Shown one piece after another: positions 8,684 through 16,570 of a stretch of DNA of 24,764 bases. The stretch is from NCBI GenBank assembly GCA_964484465.1, contig CAZAFL010000035.1, positions 1 through 24,764 of the forward strand. The letters run 5' to 3'. The DNA is from CAZAFL01 sp964484465. Lineage in GTDB: Bacteria; Bacteroidota; Ignavibacteria; UBA10030; SZUA-254. Made by a program: the position numbers and the translations under genes. The notes below the pieces were generated by a model. The model saw only the letters and a program-made list of their open reading frames with translations, searched no databases and had not been told where the DNA came from. Positions within the stretch are counted from its first letter, which is position 1. Each line of letters opens with the position of its first letter.

Positions 8684-9752
8684 CTATCTGAGCAGAACAA
8701 GTTTTTTGGTTTCAGAAAATGTANNNNNNNNNNNNNNNNNNNNNNNNNNNNNNNNNNNNNNNNNNNNNNNNNNNNNNNNNNNNNNNNNNNNNNNNNNNNN
8801 NNNNNNNNNNNNNNNNNNNNNNNGTAATCATCTGTGAAAGCGGCCGCTTCCAGACTCCATGGCTGGCACCCGCAAAGAGATTGTTGCCAAAAACAGTAAG
8901 AGGGAGAATAGAAAGATCCGTCAAACCGGTATTTACCGGGAGCCAACTTGTGCCATTATCAGTAGAGAGAAAGACTCCACCGCCATTGGTACCGGCAAAA
9001 AGATTCGGACCCGATGAGACTATACTTCCAATCTGGCTGCCTATCAAGCCTGAGTTGACCCAGCTTGTGCCATTATTCGTGGAAACAAATATGCCGCCGC
9101 CGATGGTACCGGCGAAGAGATTTGTCCCACCAGTGTCATTGGGAAACGCGGCAAGGCAGTAGACGCGCAAGTTCGTTAATCCGGAATCGACCGGAGTCCA
9201 GCTTGTACCGTTGTTCGTTGAACGAAAGATGCCTCCACTATCCGTACCGGCGAAGAGATTCGTGCCGGAGACCAGGAGAGGGCCGACTTTTTGGTTCGTC
9301 AAACCGGTGTTGACAGGCATCCAGTTTGCTCCACTGTTCGTCGAAAGATAGACGCCACTGCCATACGTGCCCGCAAAAATATTTGACCCTAAGAGGGCAA
9401 CCGACAAAACAAAATAGGGTGGCAAACCTGTCGGTAATATGCCCCAGGCTCCACCCTTGTTGGTTGTACGATAGACACAGCCATATCCACCCGCATAAAC
9501 GGCCGGGCCTGAGACTGCTAAAGACCTGATGGAAGTGAACGACAAGCCAGCGAATGTCCAACTTGCCCCGGTATCAGTTGAAACAAAGACGCCGGTATCA
9601 GTTCCTACGAAGATATTTGTCCCTGAAACGGCGAATGCACGACCATACCCATTGTATGGTTCAGAGGTTTTGGTCCATTGCGCAAAAGAGGCTGACGGCG
9701 CAAAGCACAAAGTGATCAACCATAACATCAGAAGTGGAAAAGAGTTTTTCAC
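8684..9752 (-). CDS. Secreted BNR/WD40-like beta-propeller protein with T9SS C-terminal signal (interrupted by gap)
   Basis: A signal peptide (MKNSFPLLMLWLITLCFAPSASFAQ) is followed by about seven repeats of roughly 40-45 residues with the pattern 'GTNLFAGTDSGGIFRSTNNG' plus 'TSWTPVDSGLTN', typical of BNR/Sortilin-like propellers. The sequence then enters the 100-base gap at 8823. On the far side, in a different frame because the N count is arbitrary, the strand reads TFSETKKLVLLR and stops at 8684-8686. That is the end of a type IX secretion sorting domain, so the protein should be exported through the outer membrane by T9SS. Such domains are about 75-90 residues, so the true gap is probably more than 100 bases. 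This gene is the best taxonomic clue in the window. Confidence 0.8.
8724..8823. other. Scaffold gap (100 N)
   Basis: Exactly 100 N, the conventional placeholder for an unknown distance. It interrupts the T9SS propeller gene between its last propeller repeat and its C-terminal sorting signal. Confidence 0.99.
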
Positions 9753-9901
9753 GAGAGCTCCTCTTGTTTGTTCGGCAAAACGAGTGATTATCTATTGTGC
9801 ATTGAAGTCGCAATTCTTTAACAAATAATTAGAGAAAAATCAGCTTGCTTCTCGTACGCCGTGCAACGTTGGATGCACGTATTATTCTCTCTTTACTATT
9901 A

Positions 9902-10414
9902 TTATTTAACACCCGTTTGCTGCAATTTGCCTGCACTGCGCATCGTCGGTATCCATCGCCTGATCCGACTGCAGTAATCATTATACTCCATACCGAACGT
10001 CCGTTGTAGTGTTGGCTCCTCATACAGCACGACGAAGAGATGACTCATGAGAAGAAAGACGCCAGCATATGCAGCCAGTGCTACTGATCCATAGTAGATT
10101 GAAGCTCCAACGAGTGCCACTCCCGCACCGATGTACATCGGATTTCTTACATAACGGTACGGTCCGCGTACCACGAGGTGTCGCGGTGGGTCAAACGGAG
10201 CAGGCGTCCCACTTCCAATCACCGAAAATGTTAGAACACACCATACGGCTATTGATGCACCTATGACGCAAACGATTTCCCCTGTGATTTGCTGCCACTC
10301 CGTCTTCGGCGGGCGAATGATGGCGAAAGCTGAAAGTATTTGCCCCGGCACGTAGATCAATAAGACCCCCACGAACAACGTGGCATACGTAATTGCTCGA
10401 ACTACGATGAACAT
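9902..10414 (-). CDS. Isoprenylcysteine carboxyl methyltransferase (ICMT)/phospholipid methyltransferase-type membrane protein
   Basis: 170 residues with four probable membrane helices (about 5-32, 42-66, 92-125 with a break). Conserved ICMT/PEMT motifs are present: 'HLVVRGPYRYVRNPMYIG' (the His/Arg-Asn-Pro region that binds S-adenosylmethionine) and C-terminal 'YEEPTLQRTFGMEYNDYCSRIRRWIP', where the EE pair and the Y-x-x-Y-x-x-x-V/I-RRWIP pattern are diagnostic. Bacterial members methylate unknown, probably lipid or small, substrates at the inner membrane. It lies between the T9SS propeller gene and the serine hydrolase. No attC-like site was found next to it. Confidence 0.88.
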   Translation of the reverse strand: MFIVVRAITYATLFVGVLLIYVPGQILSAFAIIRPPKTEWQQITGEIVCVIGASIAVWCVLTFSVIGSGTPAPFDPPRHLVVRGPYRYVRNPMYIGAGVALVGASIYYGSVALAAYAGVFLLMSHLFVVLYEEPTLQRTFGMEYNDYCSRIRRWIPTMRSAGKLQQTGVK

Positions 10415-10465
10415 GTTAACCCCTCAGATTTCCTCATGCCTTTCGCGCTATTCCCTGGAACCAGG

Positions 10466-11938
10466 TTATCTGCTTTGCAACTTTCTGAGTTGTTCCAGTC
10501 CGTTTGTGTTATTAGGGTTCAGTTCTATTGACTTCCTGTAATTTATAATCGCAAATTCGGTATCGCCATTGGCCATGTAGGCCTCACCAAGGCTGTCATA
10601 GACGTTGGCGGACTCCGGAAAATCCTGGACATTCAGCTTAAAGATCTCGATTGCCTCTTTCACTTTTCCGCTTTGCAGCAACATGTAGCCACCGGCATTC
10701 ATCTCGCGTTCATCCAGCGCATAAGTGGCTGAATATTTCTCCTTCAGTTCTTTGTAACGGGTCAGGCCTGCGGCGATTCCGTGCTGCATCATCGTGAATA
10801 TGACAGAGTCGGGAATTGATCCTTTCGGAAGTTCATAAGGTTTCGCGTAAAGAATTCCTATGATTGCACGGGTAATTTCGCCTAGAGGAGCGCTTCCGGT
10901 ATTGTTGAGAATAACAATTAGATGTTTGTCAGAGGGAATTCGCAGAATACTCGCGCTAAATCCGTTGATGAAGCCATCATGTCTCACGATTTGCACACGT
11001 TCGCTCGAATTTCCAACGGGTGTCGTTCCAATTATCCAACCATAACCATACCCTCCTTCGAACGCGGGAATATACTTTTTGAAGAGAAGGCCTCTTGTTT
11101 CTTTGTGAAGTAATTGCTCGGTGTACAAAGCCTGATCCCAGAGATAGAGGTCATGAACCGTGGAGTAGAGAGCTCCCGCCGAAAACGGTACCGACATATC
11201 GAGATACCCCGCATTCACGTACGTGCTGAATCTTTTCTCATATCCACGGGCCCTGTTTGTGATGACGGATGTTTGGTGGTCGTATCCGCTGTTATTCATC
11301 CCCAGCGGTCCAAAGATGTTCTCCTGCAGAAGCTGTTCGTAGGGCTTCCCGGTCACTTTCTCGATAATAGCCCCCAGAAGGAAATAGCCAGAATTGCTGT
11401 AAGAAAATCTGGTTCCCGGTTCGAACAGCAGGGCGGAATCTGCAAACAGCTTGATTATTGATTGCAGATTGGATGGATTGCGGATCACGTCGCGAGAGAA
11501 ATTTGGGAATTCTGTATAACCCGGGATTCCGGAGGTGTGGGTCAATAAGTGATGGATAGTTATCTTGTTGCCTGTCTTCTTGGGATAATCCGGCAGATAC
11601 TCCGTGATGTTCCCGTTGAGCTTGATCTTGCCCTGCTCAACAAGCTGGAGGATGAGCATTGAAGTGAATTGTTTTGTAACAGAGCCGAGTCGGAATTTGG
11701 TATCGGGTTGATTGGCAATATTCCACTCCATGTCAGCGAGACCGAACCCTTTTTCATAGATAATCTTCCCATGGTCGGCTACTAGTGCAGTTCCATTGAA
11801 CTGACCGTATTCACTGTAAAGCTTCATTAGCGCGTCGATCTTCTCAATTTTACTCTGTGCCGAAGCTGAGTACGGGATAGAAAACAAGATCGCAATGAAA
11901 ATCATCCGTCGAATGTAGTATACCGGATTCTGTTTCAC
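10466..11938 (-). CDS. Exported serine hydrolase (class C beta-lactamase/DD-peptidase fold) with C-terminal TPRs
   Basis: 490 residues. Signal peptide ending near SASAQ (about residue 28). The serine beta-lactamase-like domain (about 35-370) has the nucleophile motif S86-V-T-K89, the Y180-S-N182 motif, and H320-D-G322 in place of the Lys-Thr-Gly triad, as in esterase/DD-peptidase-like members. The C-terminal 75 residues hold about two tetratricopeptide repeats ('GYMLLQSGKVKEAIEIFKLN', then 'YDSLGEAYMANGDTEFAIIN'). This 'beta-lactamase plus TPR' layout is common in Bacteroidota-type genomes. It is probably a periplasmic peptidase or esterase rather than an antibiotic-resistance enzyme. The sequence at its upstream edge (11937 onward) may be a decayed attC-like site. 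Confidence 0.9.
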   Translation of the reverse strand: MKQNPVYYIRRMIFIAILFSIPYSASAQSKIEKIDALMKLYSEYGQFNGTALVADHGKIIYEKGFGLADMEWNIANQPDTKFRLGSVTKQFTSMLILQLVEQGKIKLNGNITEYLPDYPKKTGNKITIHHLLTHTSGIPGYTEFPNFSRDVIRNPSNLQSIIKLFADSALLFEPGTRFSYSNSGYFLLGAIIEKVTGKPYEQLLQENIFGPLGMNNSGYDHQTSVITNRARGYEKRFSTYVNAGYLDMSVPFSAGALYSTVHDLYLWDQALYTEQLLHKETRGLLFKKYIPAFEGGYGYGWIIGTTPVGNSSERVQIVRHDGFINGFSASILRIPSDKHLIVILNNTGSAPLGEITRAIIGILYAKPYELPKGSIPDSVIFTMMQHGIAAGLTRYKELKEKYSATYALDEREMNAGGYMLLQSGKVKEAIEIFKLNVQDFPESANVYDSLGEAYMANGDTEFAIINYRKSIELNPNNTNGLEQLRKLQSR

Positions 11939-12005
11939 GCAAAACGTCTCCTTGTATGATGAATGGGGTGAGGCCTGTATTGCTGCAGCGCCATGTCGCG
12001 GTCAG
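11937..12005 (-). repeat. Possible decayed attC-like site
   Basis: Immediately upstream of the serine hydrolase start the + strand reads GCAAAACGTCTCC, close to the GCATAACGTCTCG start of the intact site at 17887. GGGGTGAGGC follows about 20 bases later, resembling the internal GAGTGAGGC element. No clear right end. Weak, but in the position expected for a site. Confidence 0.25.
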
Positions 12006-12027
12006 TTCTAAAATTCAAAGTCCAGAC

Positions 12028-12525
12028 TTACACCCTTAACGAGCCACGGAATCCCCTGGCGGCATAATAAGAATCTGCGCCGTTATGATAAACAAAGACG
12101 GTGTTGTAACGACGATCGCAAAAGAGAGCACCTCCGAGCTTTCTGATATCAGGGGGCGTAACTATCCAGCTCGATGTCTTCGTATCGAAGTTGCCGAGCT
12201 TCTGCAATTCACGATATTGGTCTTCTGTTAACATCTCAATGCCCATGTCGGCTGCCAAATCCATAGCGCTGTTTTTTGGTTTATGTTCCTTCCTTGCGTC
12301 GAGTGCACCCCGGTCGTAACAAACACTTCTTCGGCCTTGAGGACTCTCTGCTGAACAATCATAGAAGATATACTCACCTGTCATTTTATCAATGGCAACA
12401 ACATCCGGCTCACCGCCGGTGCTGTCCATTTCACCGAGCGACCACAGCTTTCTAGCATTAGTTTCGAGCTTGGATTGCACTTTAGCCCATTCCAGACCTT
12501 TATGGCGAGTCATGTTTTTCTCAAA
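12028..12525 (-). CDS. DUF4256 family protein (N terminus lost in gap)
   Basis: 165 residues are visible, from 'FEKNMTRHKGLEWAKVQSKL' at the gap edge to the stop. The segments 'LWSLGEMDSTGGEPDVVAID', 'YIFYDCSAESPQGRRSVCYD' and 'MGIEMLTEDQYRELQKLG' are typical of DUF4256, which normally has about 20 more residues at the N terminus. Function unknown; the family is soluble and widespread in accessory gene pools. The open frame running through the N block into the next gene is an accident of the gap. Confidence 0.82.
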   Translation of the reverse strand, partial: FEKNMTRHKGLEWAKVQSKLETNARKLWSLGEMDSTGGEPDVVAIDKMTGEYIFYDCSAESPQGRRSVCYDRGALDARKEHKPKNSAMDLAADMGIEMLTEDQYRELQKLGNFDTKTSSWIVTPPDIRKLGGALFCDRRYNTVFVYHNGADSYYAARGFRGSLRV

Positions 12526-12625
12526 NNNNNNNNNNNNNNNNNNNNNNNNNNNNNNNNNNNNNNNNNNNNNNNNNNNNNNNNNNNNNNNNNNNNNNNNNNN
12601 NNNNNNNNNNNNNNNNNNNNNNNNN
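12526..12625. other. Scaffold gap (100 N) joining two different genes
   Basis: 100 N of arbitrary length. On the left lies the N-terminal side of DUF4256; on the right, the C-terminal side of a DUF5655 gene. The missing DNA must hold the DUF4256 start, the DUF5655 end and probably the site between them, so the true distance is likely several hundred bases. A repeat of the attC-like family here would explain the assembly break. Confidence 0.95.
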
Positions 12626-12816
12626 AGTGCAACTCTTGTTTTTACAGGATGGAGGCTAAATGTACCGATCTTACGATACTCGGAGAGGAACCATTTGAAC
12701 AAGCCAATGCCGGTTGAGCTCTTGCCGGCCAGGAATTGCGTTACACTGTAGTTGCCGCAAGAGTGTGACTGGTTTCTATTAACAAACCGCTGCTTGCACT
12801 TTGGACATCGCCACAT
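12626..12816 (-). CDS. DUF5655-type zinc-ribbon protein (C terminus lost in gap)
   Basis: 63 residues are visible. The start, 'MWRCPKCKQRFVNRNQSHSC', has a zinc-ribbon-like C-P-x-C ... H-S-C arrangement, followed by 'GLFKWFLSEYRKIGTFSLHPVKTRVA', the beginning of the DUF5655 domain. The full protein should be about 120 residues. Upstream, at 12859-12913, lies a short attC-like site preceded by the cassette-end type sequence CCTCAATGACCCATAAC, so this was probably a cassette. Confidence 0.7.
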
Positions 12817-12858
12817 GAACGATGAGTCAGAATAAATTAACTAGAACGCCTCAATGAC

Positions 12859-12913
12859 CCATAACGCATTATTTATTACCGGCATTCCAGCGTCAATATC
12901 TTGCGCGTTATGA
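12859..12913 (-). repeat. Short attC-like site (55 bp)
   Basis: It begins CCATAACGC and ends GCGTTATGA; CATAACGC and GCGTTATG are exact inverse complements. The part CATTCCAGCGTC matches the same stretch of the site at 20412-20545 (TTCATTCCAGCGTC). The inner hairpin is missing, so it looks like a shortened or collapsed copy. Confidence 0.55.
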
Positions 12914-12938
12914 AATCGTTGGACTGTGCAGTATGCCC

Positions 12939-13463
12939 TCAATAATCGGGGCGGACAAACGTCATTCCCATATTGGATTTATTCCTGATATAACAAGTGT
13001 CGGACCCAGGCAATATAACAATCCCCTCAAAAATTTTCACCAGGATTCCGTGCTTCAGTGATCCATTTTGGGGGGGCGATACACTAACTAATGCCGCAAG
13101 ACTTGATACCCTTGCCGGTTTCTCCCCGCTTTTGAGTCGGACGTCAGTTGGAGCTAATCGGAGTTTGAGCTGGAGATAATTACTCGAATCTGCAAATACC
13201 CCCAACGTTTTAAGGTAGTTGAGTTGCAGGGTATCGGAATTCTTCAGAGCAAACCGGACAAGTGAACTCGAATCTATTGGCCATTTATCATTATGATTGT
13301 AGTATGCCACGGCAGAGGTATAGAATTGTTGACTCAATTCCCGTACATGACCTAAGAGGTTCTTTGTCCTGACAGTGTCCAGTTCCTGTTGTGCAATAGC
13401 TAATCCTGAGCCAGATGCGCTGAGCAGGAGTATGATAGATAATTTGGTCATTAACCTTCTCAT
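12939..13463 (-). CDS. Exported protein of unknown function
   Basis: 174 residues if started at 13463 (MRRLMTKLSII); starts at 13496 or 13451 are possible. I chose 13463 because it gives a compact signal peptide (hydrophobic SIILLLSASGSGLAIAQ). The mature part contains 'LLGHVRELSQQFYTSAVAYYNHNDKWP', similar to the N-terminal helix of pilin-like or secretory-associated proteins, and 'ISVSPPQ'-like beta-rich segments. No family recognised. It lies between the short site at 12859 and the degenerate site at 13555, so it is probably an old cassette. Confidence 0.6.
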   Translation of the reverse strand: MRRLMTKLSIILLLSASGSGLAIAQQELDTVRTKNLLGHVRELSQQFYTSAVAYYNHNDKWPIDSSSLVRFALKNSDTLQLNYLKTLGVFADSSNYLQLKLRLAPTDVRLKSGEKPARVSSLAALVSVSPPQNGSLKHGILVKIFEGIVILPGSDTCYIRNKSNMGMTFVRPDY

Positions 13464-13554
13464 ATAGTTTCCGTTGAATGGTGATAAGGAATCCATTTTG
13501 TCAGCCGTTGCCAGTTTGATGATGGAGCTTCCGCTGGCGTGTGAAAATCACGCC

Positions 13555-13682
13555 ACATGACGTTCCGGCAAGACGACAGAACAATTTTGTGAAATTTTAG
13601 TTATCAATCAAGTGAGCCAGAGCATGGAATGAAGCCGTTTCTTAGGAAGATGTTCCCAACGCCGTTGTTTTACCTCCTTGAA
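13555..13682 (-). repeat. Degenerate full-length attC-like site
   Basis: Aligns end to end with the intact sites. ACATGACGTTCCGGCAAGAC corresponds to the left arm and ACAATTTTGTGAA to the inner stem. GATGTTCCCAACGCCGTTGT followed by TTTACCTCCTTG corresponds to GACGTTCCCAACGTCGTGTTTTTGCCTGTT. Both core boxes have changed (ACATGAC and CCTTGAA), so it is probably no longer a substrate for recombination. Confidence 0.6.
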
Positions 13683-13732
13683 TCAGGAATGGGCAAGGAT
13701 TTAGACGTGAATCTTGTTATGTGCATGTGGTT

Positions 13733-14146
13733 CTATTTTCTGTCTTTTTCCCTGATAACAAGCTTCAATCCCGACCAAACGTCATCAACAGCACATACCT
13801 TGACATCCACCAACCCACACTTAAGTGCGATCTCCCTGATGTCATTTTCATTGAGGTCTGTCTTCATTTTCGCTGCTTTCTTTGGCCACGAAATCCAAAT
13901 CGAACCCTTTTCTTCTATTTCGTGTCTCAATCCGTTGATGTCCGCTTTCAACTGAGAGACGCTTGTCGCAAAATAATGTATTAAGTCCTTTTTTGATTTC
14001 CCGTCTTTGATAATACTAATGTCTCGCGGCATATCGGTAAACAGGTCAAAATAGTAGTCCGGTTGATTCACGAAGCTTATTTTGAAGTTACTCTTGATGC
14101 CAAGTTTCTTAGCTAAAGGTGTTCCTGAATATCCCGATGGGTTCAT
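13733..14146 (-). CDS. DUF3052 family protein
   Basis: 137 residues from the ATG at 14146 (MNPSGYSGTPLAKKLGIK), which matches the conserved family start; an in-frame ATG five codons earlier is less likely. The typical core is visible: 'SGYSGTPLAKKLGIK', 'DLIHYFATSVSQLKADINGL', 'GSIWISWPKKAAKMKTDLNE' and 'GLVDVKVCAVDDVWSGLKLV'. Small cytoplasmic family of unknown function. Its upstream neighbour lies 127 bases away; no clear site was seen in that space. Confidence 0.85.
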   Translation of the reverse strand: MNPSGYSGTPLAKKLGIKSNFKISFVNQPDYYFDLFTDMPRDISIIKDGKSKKDLIHYFATSVSQLKADINGLRHEIEEKGSIWISWPKKAAKMKTDLNENDIREIALKCGLVDVKVCAVDDVWSGLKLVIREKDRK

Positions 14147-14273
14147 TTGAGGGCTTCTCACTTTCTATCGGACGGCGTCATAAGTTTTTATCACCGCCAT
14201 TTTACGTTCACTTTCAGACACTCAGACCTTCACGATCTTTTGGGTGAGTGTCGTGAATCAAGAAAACCAGTAC

Positions 14274-14900
14274 CTATTGCAACAATTCTTCAAGAGTCAA
14301 ATTCTCCGTCACTGAGAGGTATACCAGAGTATTCGCCATTGCTGAGCCGGGAAAAATGATCCAGGCGCTCATAATGCCGCCAAGCCAAAAGCAAAAGGAA
14401 TTCCGGAATGTTAATGTGCCGACCAAAACAATGACCAGAACTCCGGCGGAAAGTAGAGTTGGTATAGCTATTAAGGCATCCAATTTGTTTTTCGCAGCCA
14501 CAAGGTCGGCGAGACGATCGCATACGGCCGCAGGAGGTTCTTTTGAATGATGATTAAAGACGTGAACGTTGGAAGCCATTGCCCACTTCACCCGATATCT
14601 CAAATCCTTGTACCAGCCGATAATTGGGACGAGTCCCCACAGATATGCGGCGAAGAAAAGCTTGAACTTTGTTCTTACAAATGACGGCATCAACCTCATA
14701 GTTTCCCCAATGGCATTGAAGGGTTGGATTTTTCCTGCGTTCGTCATTGCTTGTCGGGCCAGGACTGCGTGATAACAGTCTGTCCATAACGGGATAAATA
14801 AGATCGGAACAAATGGAATAAGTTCAACATGATACCGAACGTGGAATTTAAGCGCCTTCTTCCAAATATCCAGATTTGGTGTGGCGGATTGTCCAGACAT
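14274..14900 (-). CDS. Multi-pass membrane protein of unknown function
   Basis: 208 residues with about four hydrophobic segments: about 22-45 ('VELIPFVPILFIPLW'), 80-98 ('FKLFFAAYLWGLVPIIGWY'), 142-165 ('IAIPTLLSAGVLVIVLVGTL') and 168-197. The link after the second helix is basic. I do not recognise the family. It is on the same strand as its neighbours and 43 bases from the VOC gene. Confidence 0.65.
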   Translation of the reverse strand: MSGQSATPNLDIWKKALKFHVRYHVELIPFVPILFIPLWTDCYHAVLARQAMTNAGKIQPFNAIGETMRLMPSFVRTKFKLFFAAYLWGLVPIIGWYKDLRYRVKWAMASNVHVFNHHSKEPPAAVCDRLADLVAAKNKLDALIAIPTLLSAGVLVIVLVGTLTFRNSFCFWLGGIMSAWIIFPGSAMANTLVYLSVTENLTLEELLQ

Positions 14901-14943
14901 TATAGTTGTTTGGATGCCAAGTTATTTCCCTGATATTTCAAAC

Positions 14944-15420
14944 TCAATCTTTGGGTTCCCACAATTGTATTTTGTTTCCTTCTGCGTCAAGGATATGTAT
15001 GAACTTACCATAATCCACGGCTTCGATAGTGTCCACAATGGTTACACCGTTCTTTTTTAATTCCTCGACAAGTGCTTCCAGGTTTTCAACCCTGTAATTT
15101 ATCATAAAGTCCTTTGTTGAAGGCGCAAAGTATTTAGTCGTTTCGGGGAACGGAGTCCATTGTGTTTGTCCTTTCTTTGTGCTATCTGCACCTTCATACC
15201 ACTCAAATGTTGCGCCCCATGGATTTGTGTTCAAGCCAAGATTTTTTTGATACCATTCAGTCAATTTTTTTGGGTCTTTACATTTGAAAAAAATGCCGCC
15301 AATGCCCGTTACTTTTTTCATTTTTTGTGTTCCTTTTTGTTGTGTTAGTATTGTTTTAAATGCGGAACCCGAAAAGAACGATGTCGCAATGACCAAACTG
15401 ATCAAAATTCTTTTTTTCAT
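14944..15420 (-). CDS. VOC (glyoxalase/bleomycin-resistance fold) family protein, two possible starts
   Basis: 158 residues from the start at 15420, or 125 from 15321. The VOC domain begins at MKKVTGIGGIFFKCKDPKKL (residue 34) and ends 'FIHILDAEGNKIQLWEPKD', a complete single VOC domain of paired beta-alpha-beta-beta-beta units. These proteins bind a divalent metal and small molecules; the substrate is unknown. The extra N-terminal 33 residues look like a signal peptide (ILISLVIATSFFSGSAFK). Both starts have a ribosome binding site: GGAGGGAAC before 15420 and AAGGAAC before 15321. One gene could therefore give an exported and a cytoplasmic form, or the short form may be the ancestral gene. 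Confidence 0.85.
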   Translation of the reverse strand: MKKRILISLVIATSFFSGSAFKTILTQQKGTQKMKKVTGIGGIFFKCKDPKKLTEWYQKNLGLNTNPWGATFEWYEGADSTKKGQTQWTPFPETTKYFAPSTKDFMINYRVENLEALVEELKKNGVTIVDTIEAVDYGKFIHILDAEGNKIQLWEPKD

Positions 15421-15476
15421 TTGATTGTTCCCTCCAGAATGATTTCGTTGGAAAAAAAGAGAGGCAAGCCAATGAC

Positions 15477-15546
15477 GTATAGCGTCTGCGTGAGGCTTTT
15501 CATACTCTGGTTTTATTTTCTAATGTCGTTGTTACCACTGTTATGT
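15477..15546 (-). repeat. Partial attC-like site
   Basis: The left part (GTATAGCGTCTGCGTGAGGC) keeps GCGTCTG and the GTGAGGC element but has lost the inner hairpin. The right part, GTCGTTGTTACCACTGTTAT, is identical to the right end of the intact site at 21496-21622. It ends GTTATGT. The following cassette (DUF4386) has matching inverted ends at 15540 and 16437 (GTTATGTGCAGGCAAAG against the inverse GTTATGCGCAAGCAAAG), confirming this as a real boundary. Confidence 0.7.
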
Positions 15547-15563
15547 GCAGGCAAAGTTCAACA

Positions 15564-16322
15564 TCAAGAGCGTTTTGCTGCACCGGCCAGTTCTCGACCA
15601 CTTGTTTCGTCGAGTCCAGCCATTCTGGATGGCCTTAATCCCTTAAACAGAAGCCAAAAACTCAGCGCAAGCTCGAAGAAAGCCATGGGCGAGTCAAACC
15701 ACCACAGGTTCACTACTTTGGGAAAGTTGGGGAAGATGTAATAAACGAAAGTGCAGGCGGCGCACCATGCACTGGAGATCATACCAAAGGCAGCCAGTGC
15801 CCTGGGGATGTAGTTCGACTTGAACCACAAGTAGCTGCCAACTGTGGCTCCCAATCCCCAAAACAGCAAGCCAACGTAGTACGCGTCGGAACCGCTGAGG
15901 TACAACCGCGCCAAGGTCAGCAATTGGTCTGATCCAAACGCACGCGAGTAATCAGCGTTACTCAAGAGACGCAGAGCGGTAAAGAGATTGAGCGTCACTA
16001 GGAGCCATGTGAGGCCATGGACCAGCCTGCCGAATGCCGCGAGCAAGGCAAGGTTCTGGCTGACCGGCTTGAGGATCACGTAAAGCGCCGTCAGCAATAC
16101 GACAACGCCAACGCAGTAAACCGTGTCGCCCGCGACGCCGATCCGGAATAGTGTTTCGTTCGCCAGAATATTCCGGGCGGTTTCCGCCGGATTGCCGCTG
16201 ACGATAAGGCGGGCAAAGATCCCGAAATTGACCGCGACCACAGTAACGAACGAGATCGGGAAAGCAAGCCCTGCGATTCTTGCAGCCGTGCGTTGTGACT
16301 CGTCGATAGTGCCGATTGTCAT
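15564..16322 (-). CDS. DUF4386 family membrane protein (cassette gene)
   Basis: 252 residues with about six membrane helices. It has the DUF4386 hallmarks: 'RTAARIAGLAFPISFVTVVA' at the start, 'GNPAETARNILANETLFRIGVAGD', 'YVILKPVSQNLALLAAFGRLV', 'GLLFWGLGATVGSYLWFKS' and 'IPRALAAFGMISSAWC'. Function unknown; an integral inner-membrane protein. It is visibly richer in G+C than the genes around it, pointing to a separate origin. It is flanked by matching cassette ends at 15540 and 16437 and is therefore a complete cassette. Confidence 0.88.
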   Translation of the reverse strand: MTIGTIDESQRTAARIAGLAFPISFVTVVAVNFGIFARLIVSGNPAETARNILANETLFRIGVAGDTVYCVGVVVLLTALYVILKPVSQNLALLAAFGRLVHGLTWLLVTLNLFTALRLLSNADYSRAFGSDQLLTLARLYLSGSDAYYVGLLFWGLGATVGSYLWFKSNYIPRALAAFGMISSAWCAACTFVYYIFPNFPKVVNLWWFDSPMAFFELALSFWLLFKGLRPSRMAGLDETSGRELAGAAKRS

Positions 16323-16430
16323 TTTGTGTTGTCCTGGCTATTGTTTATATGGTTTCAAGATACGACCCCACTCAGATTCTGTTTCATCAGATGCGCCGCA
16401 AACCCCTCAACCAAATGTATCTTTGCTTGC

Positions 16431-16561
16431 GCATAACGTCTGGCAAAAGCATGCAGCGATTTTGCGAACATTAACATTTTCCAATGGCCGGTGAGCAAAA
16501 TTGTTGAGTGAGGATTTTATTCACGAAGACGTTCCCAACGTCATGCTTTTGCCTGTTATGC
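16431..16561 (-). repeat. attC-like site 1 (131 bp)
   Basis: It starts GCATAAC and ends GTTATGC. Outer stem: GGCAAAAGCATG pairs with CATGCTTTTGCC. Inner stem: CAGCGATTTTGC pairs with GCAAAATTGTTG using two G.T pairs on the + strand only. A small hairpin GACGTT-CCC-AACGTC follows. Confidence 0.82.
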
Positions 16562-16570
16562 GCAGTTGCC

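Noticed and set aside
8719..9162. Open frames on the + strand opposite the propeller gene and other - strand genes
   Set aside because: They mirror codon patterns of real genes on the other strand and have no family-like sequence or start signals.
14890..14925. Possible cassette boundary between the membrane-protein gene and the VOC gene
   Set aside because: TTATAGTTGTTTGGATGC is only loosely similar to the inverse of the VOC cassette's right end (CTATACGTCATTGGCTTGC); too many mismatches to claim.
16431..16561. tRNA-like or riboswitch RNA, because of the cloverleaf shape
   Set aside because: No CCA end, anticodon arm or conserved RNA motif; folding is favoured on the strand opposite to the genes, and the cores fit recombination sites better.
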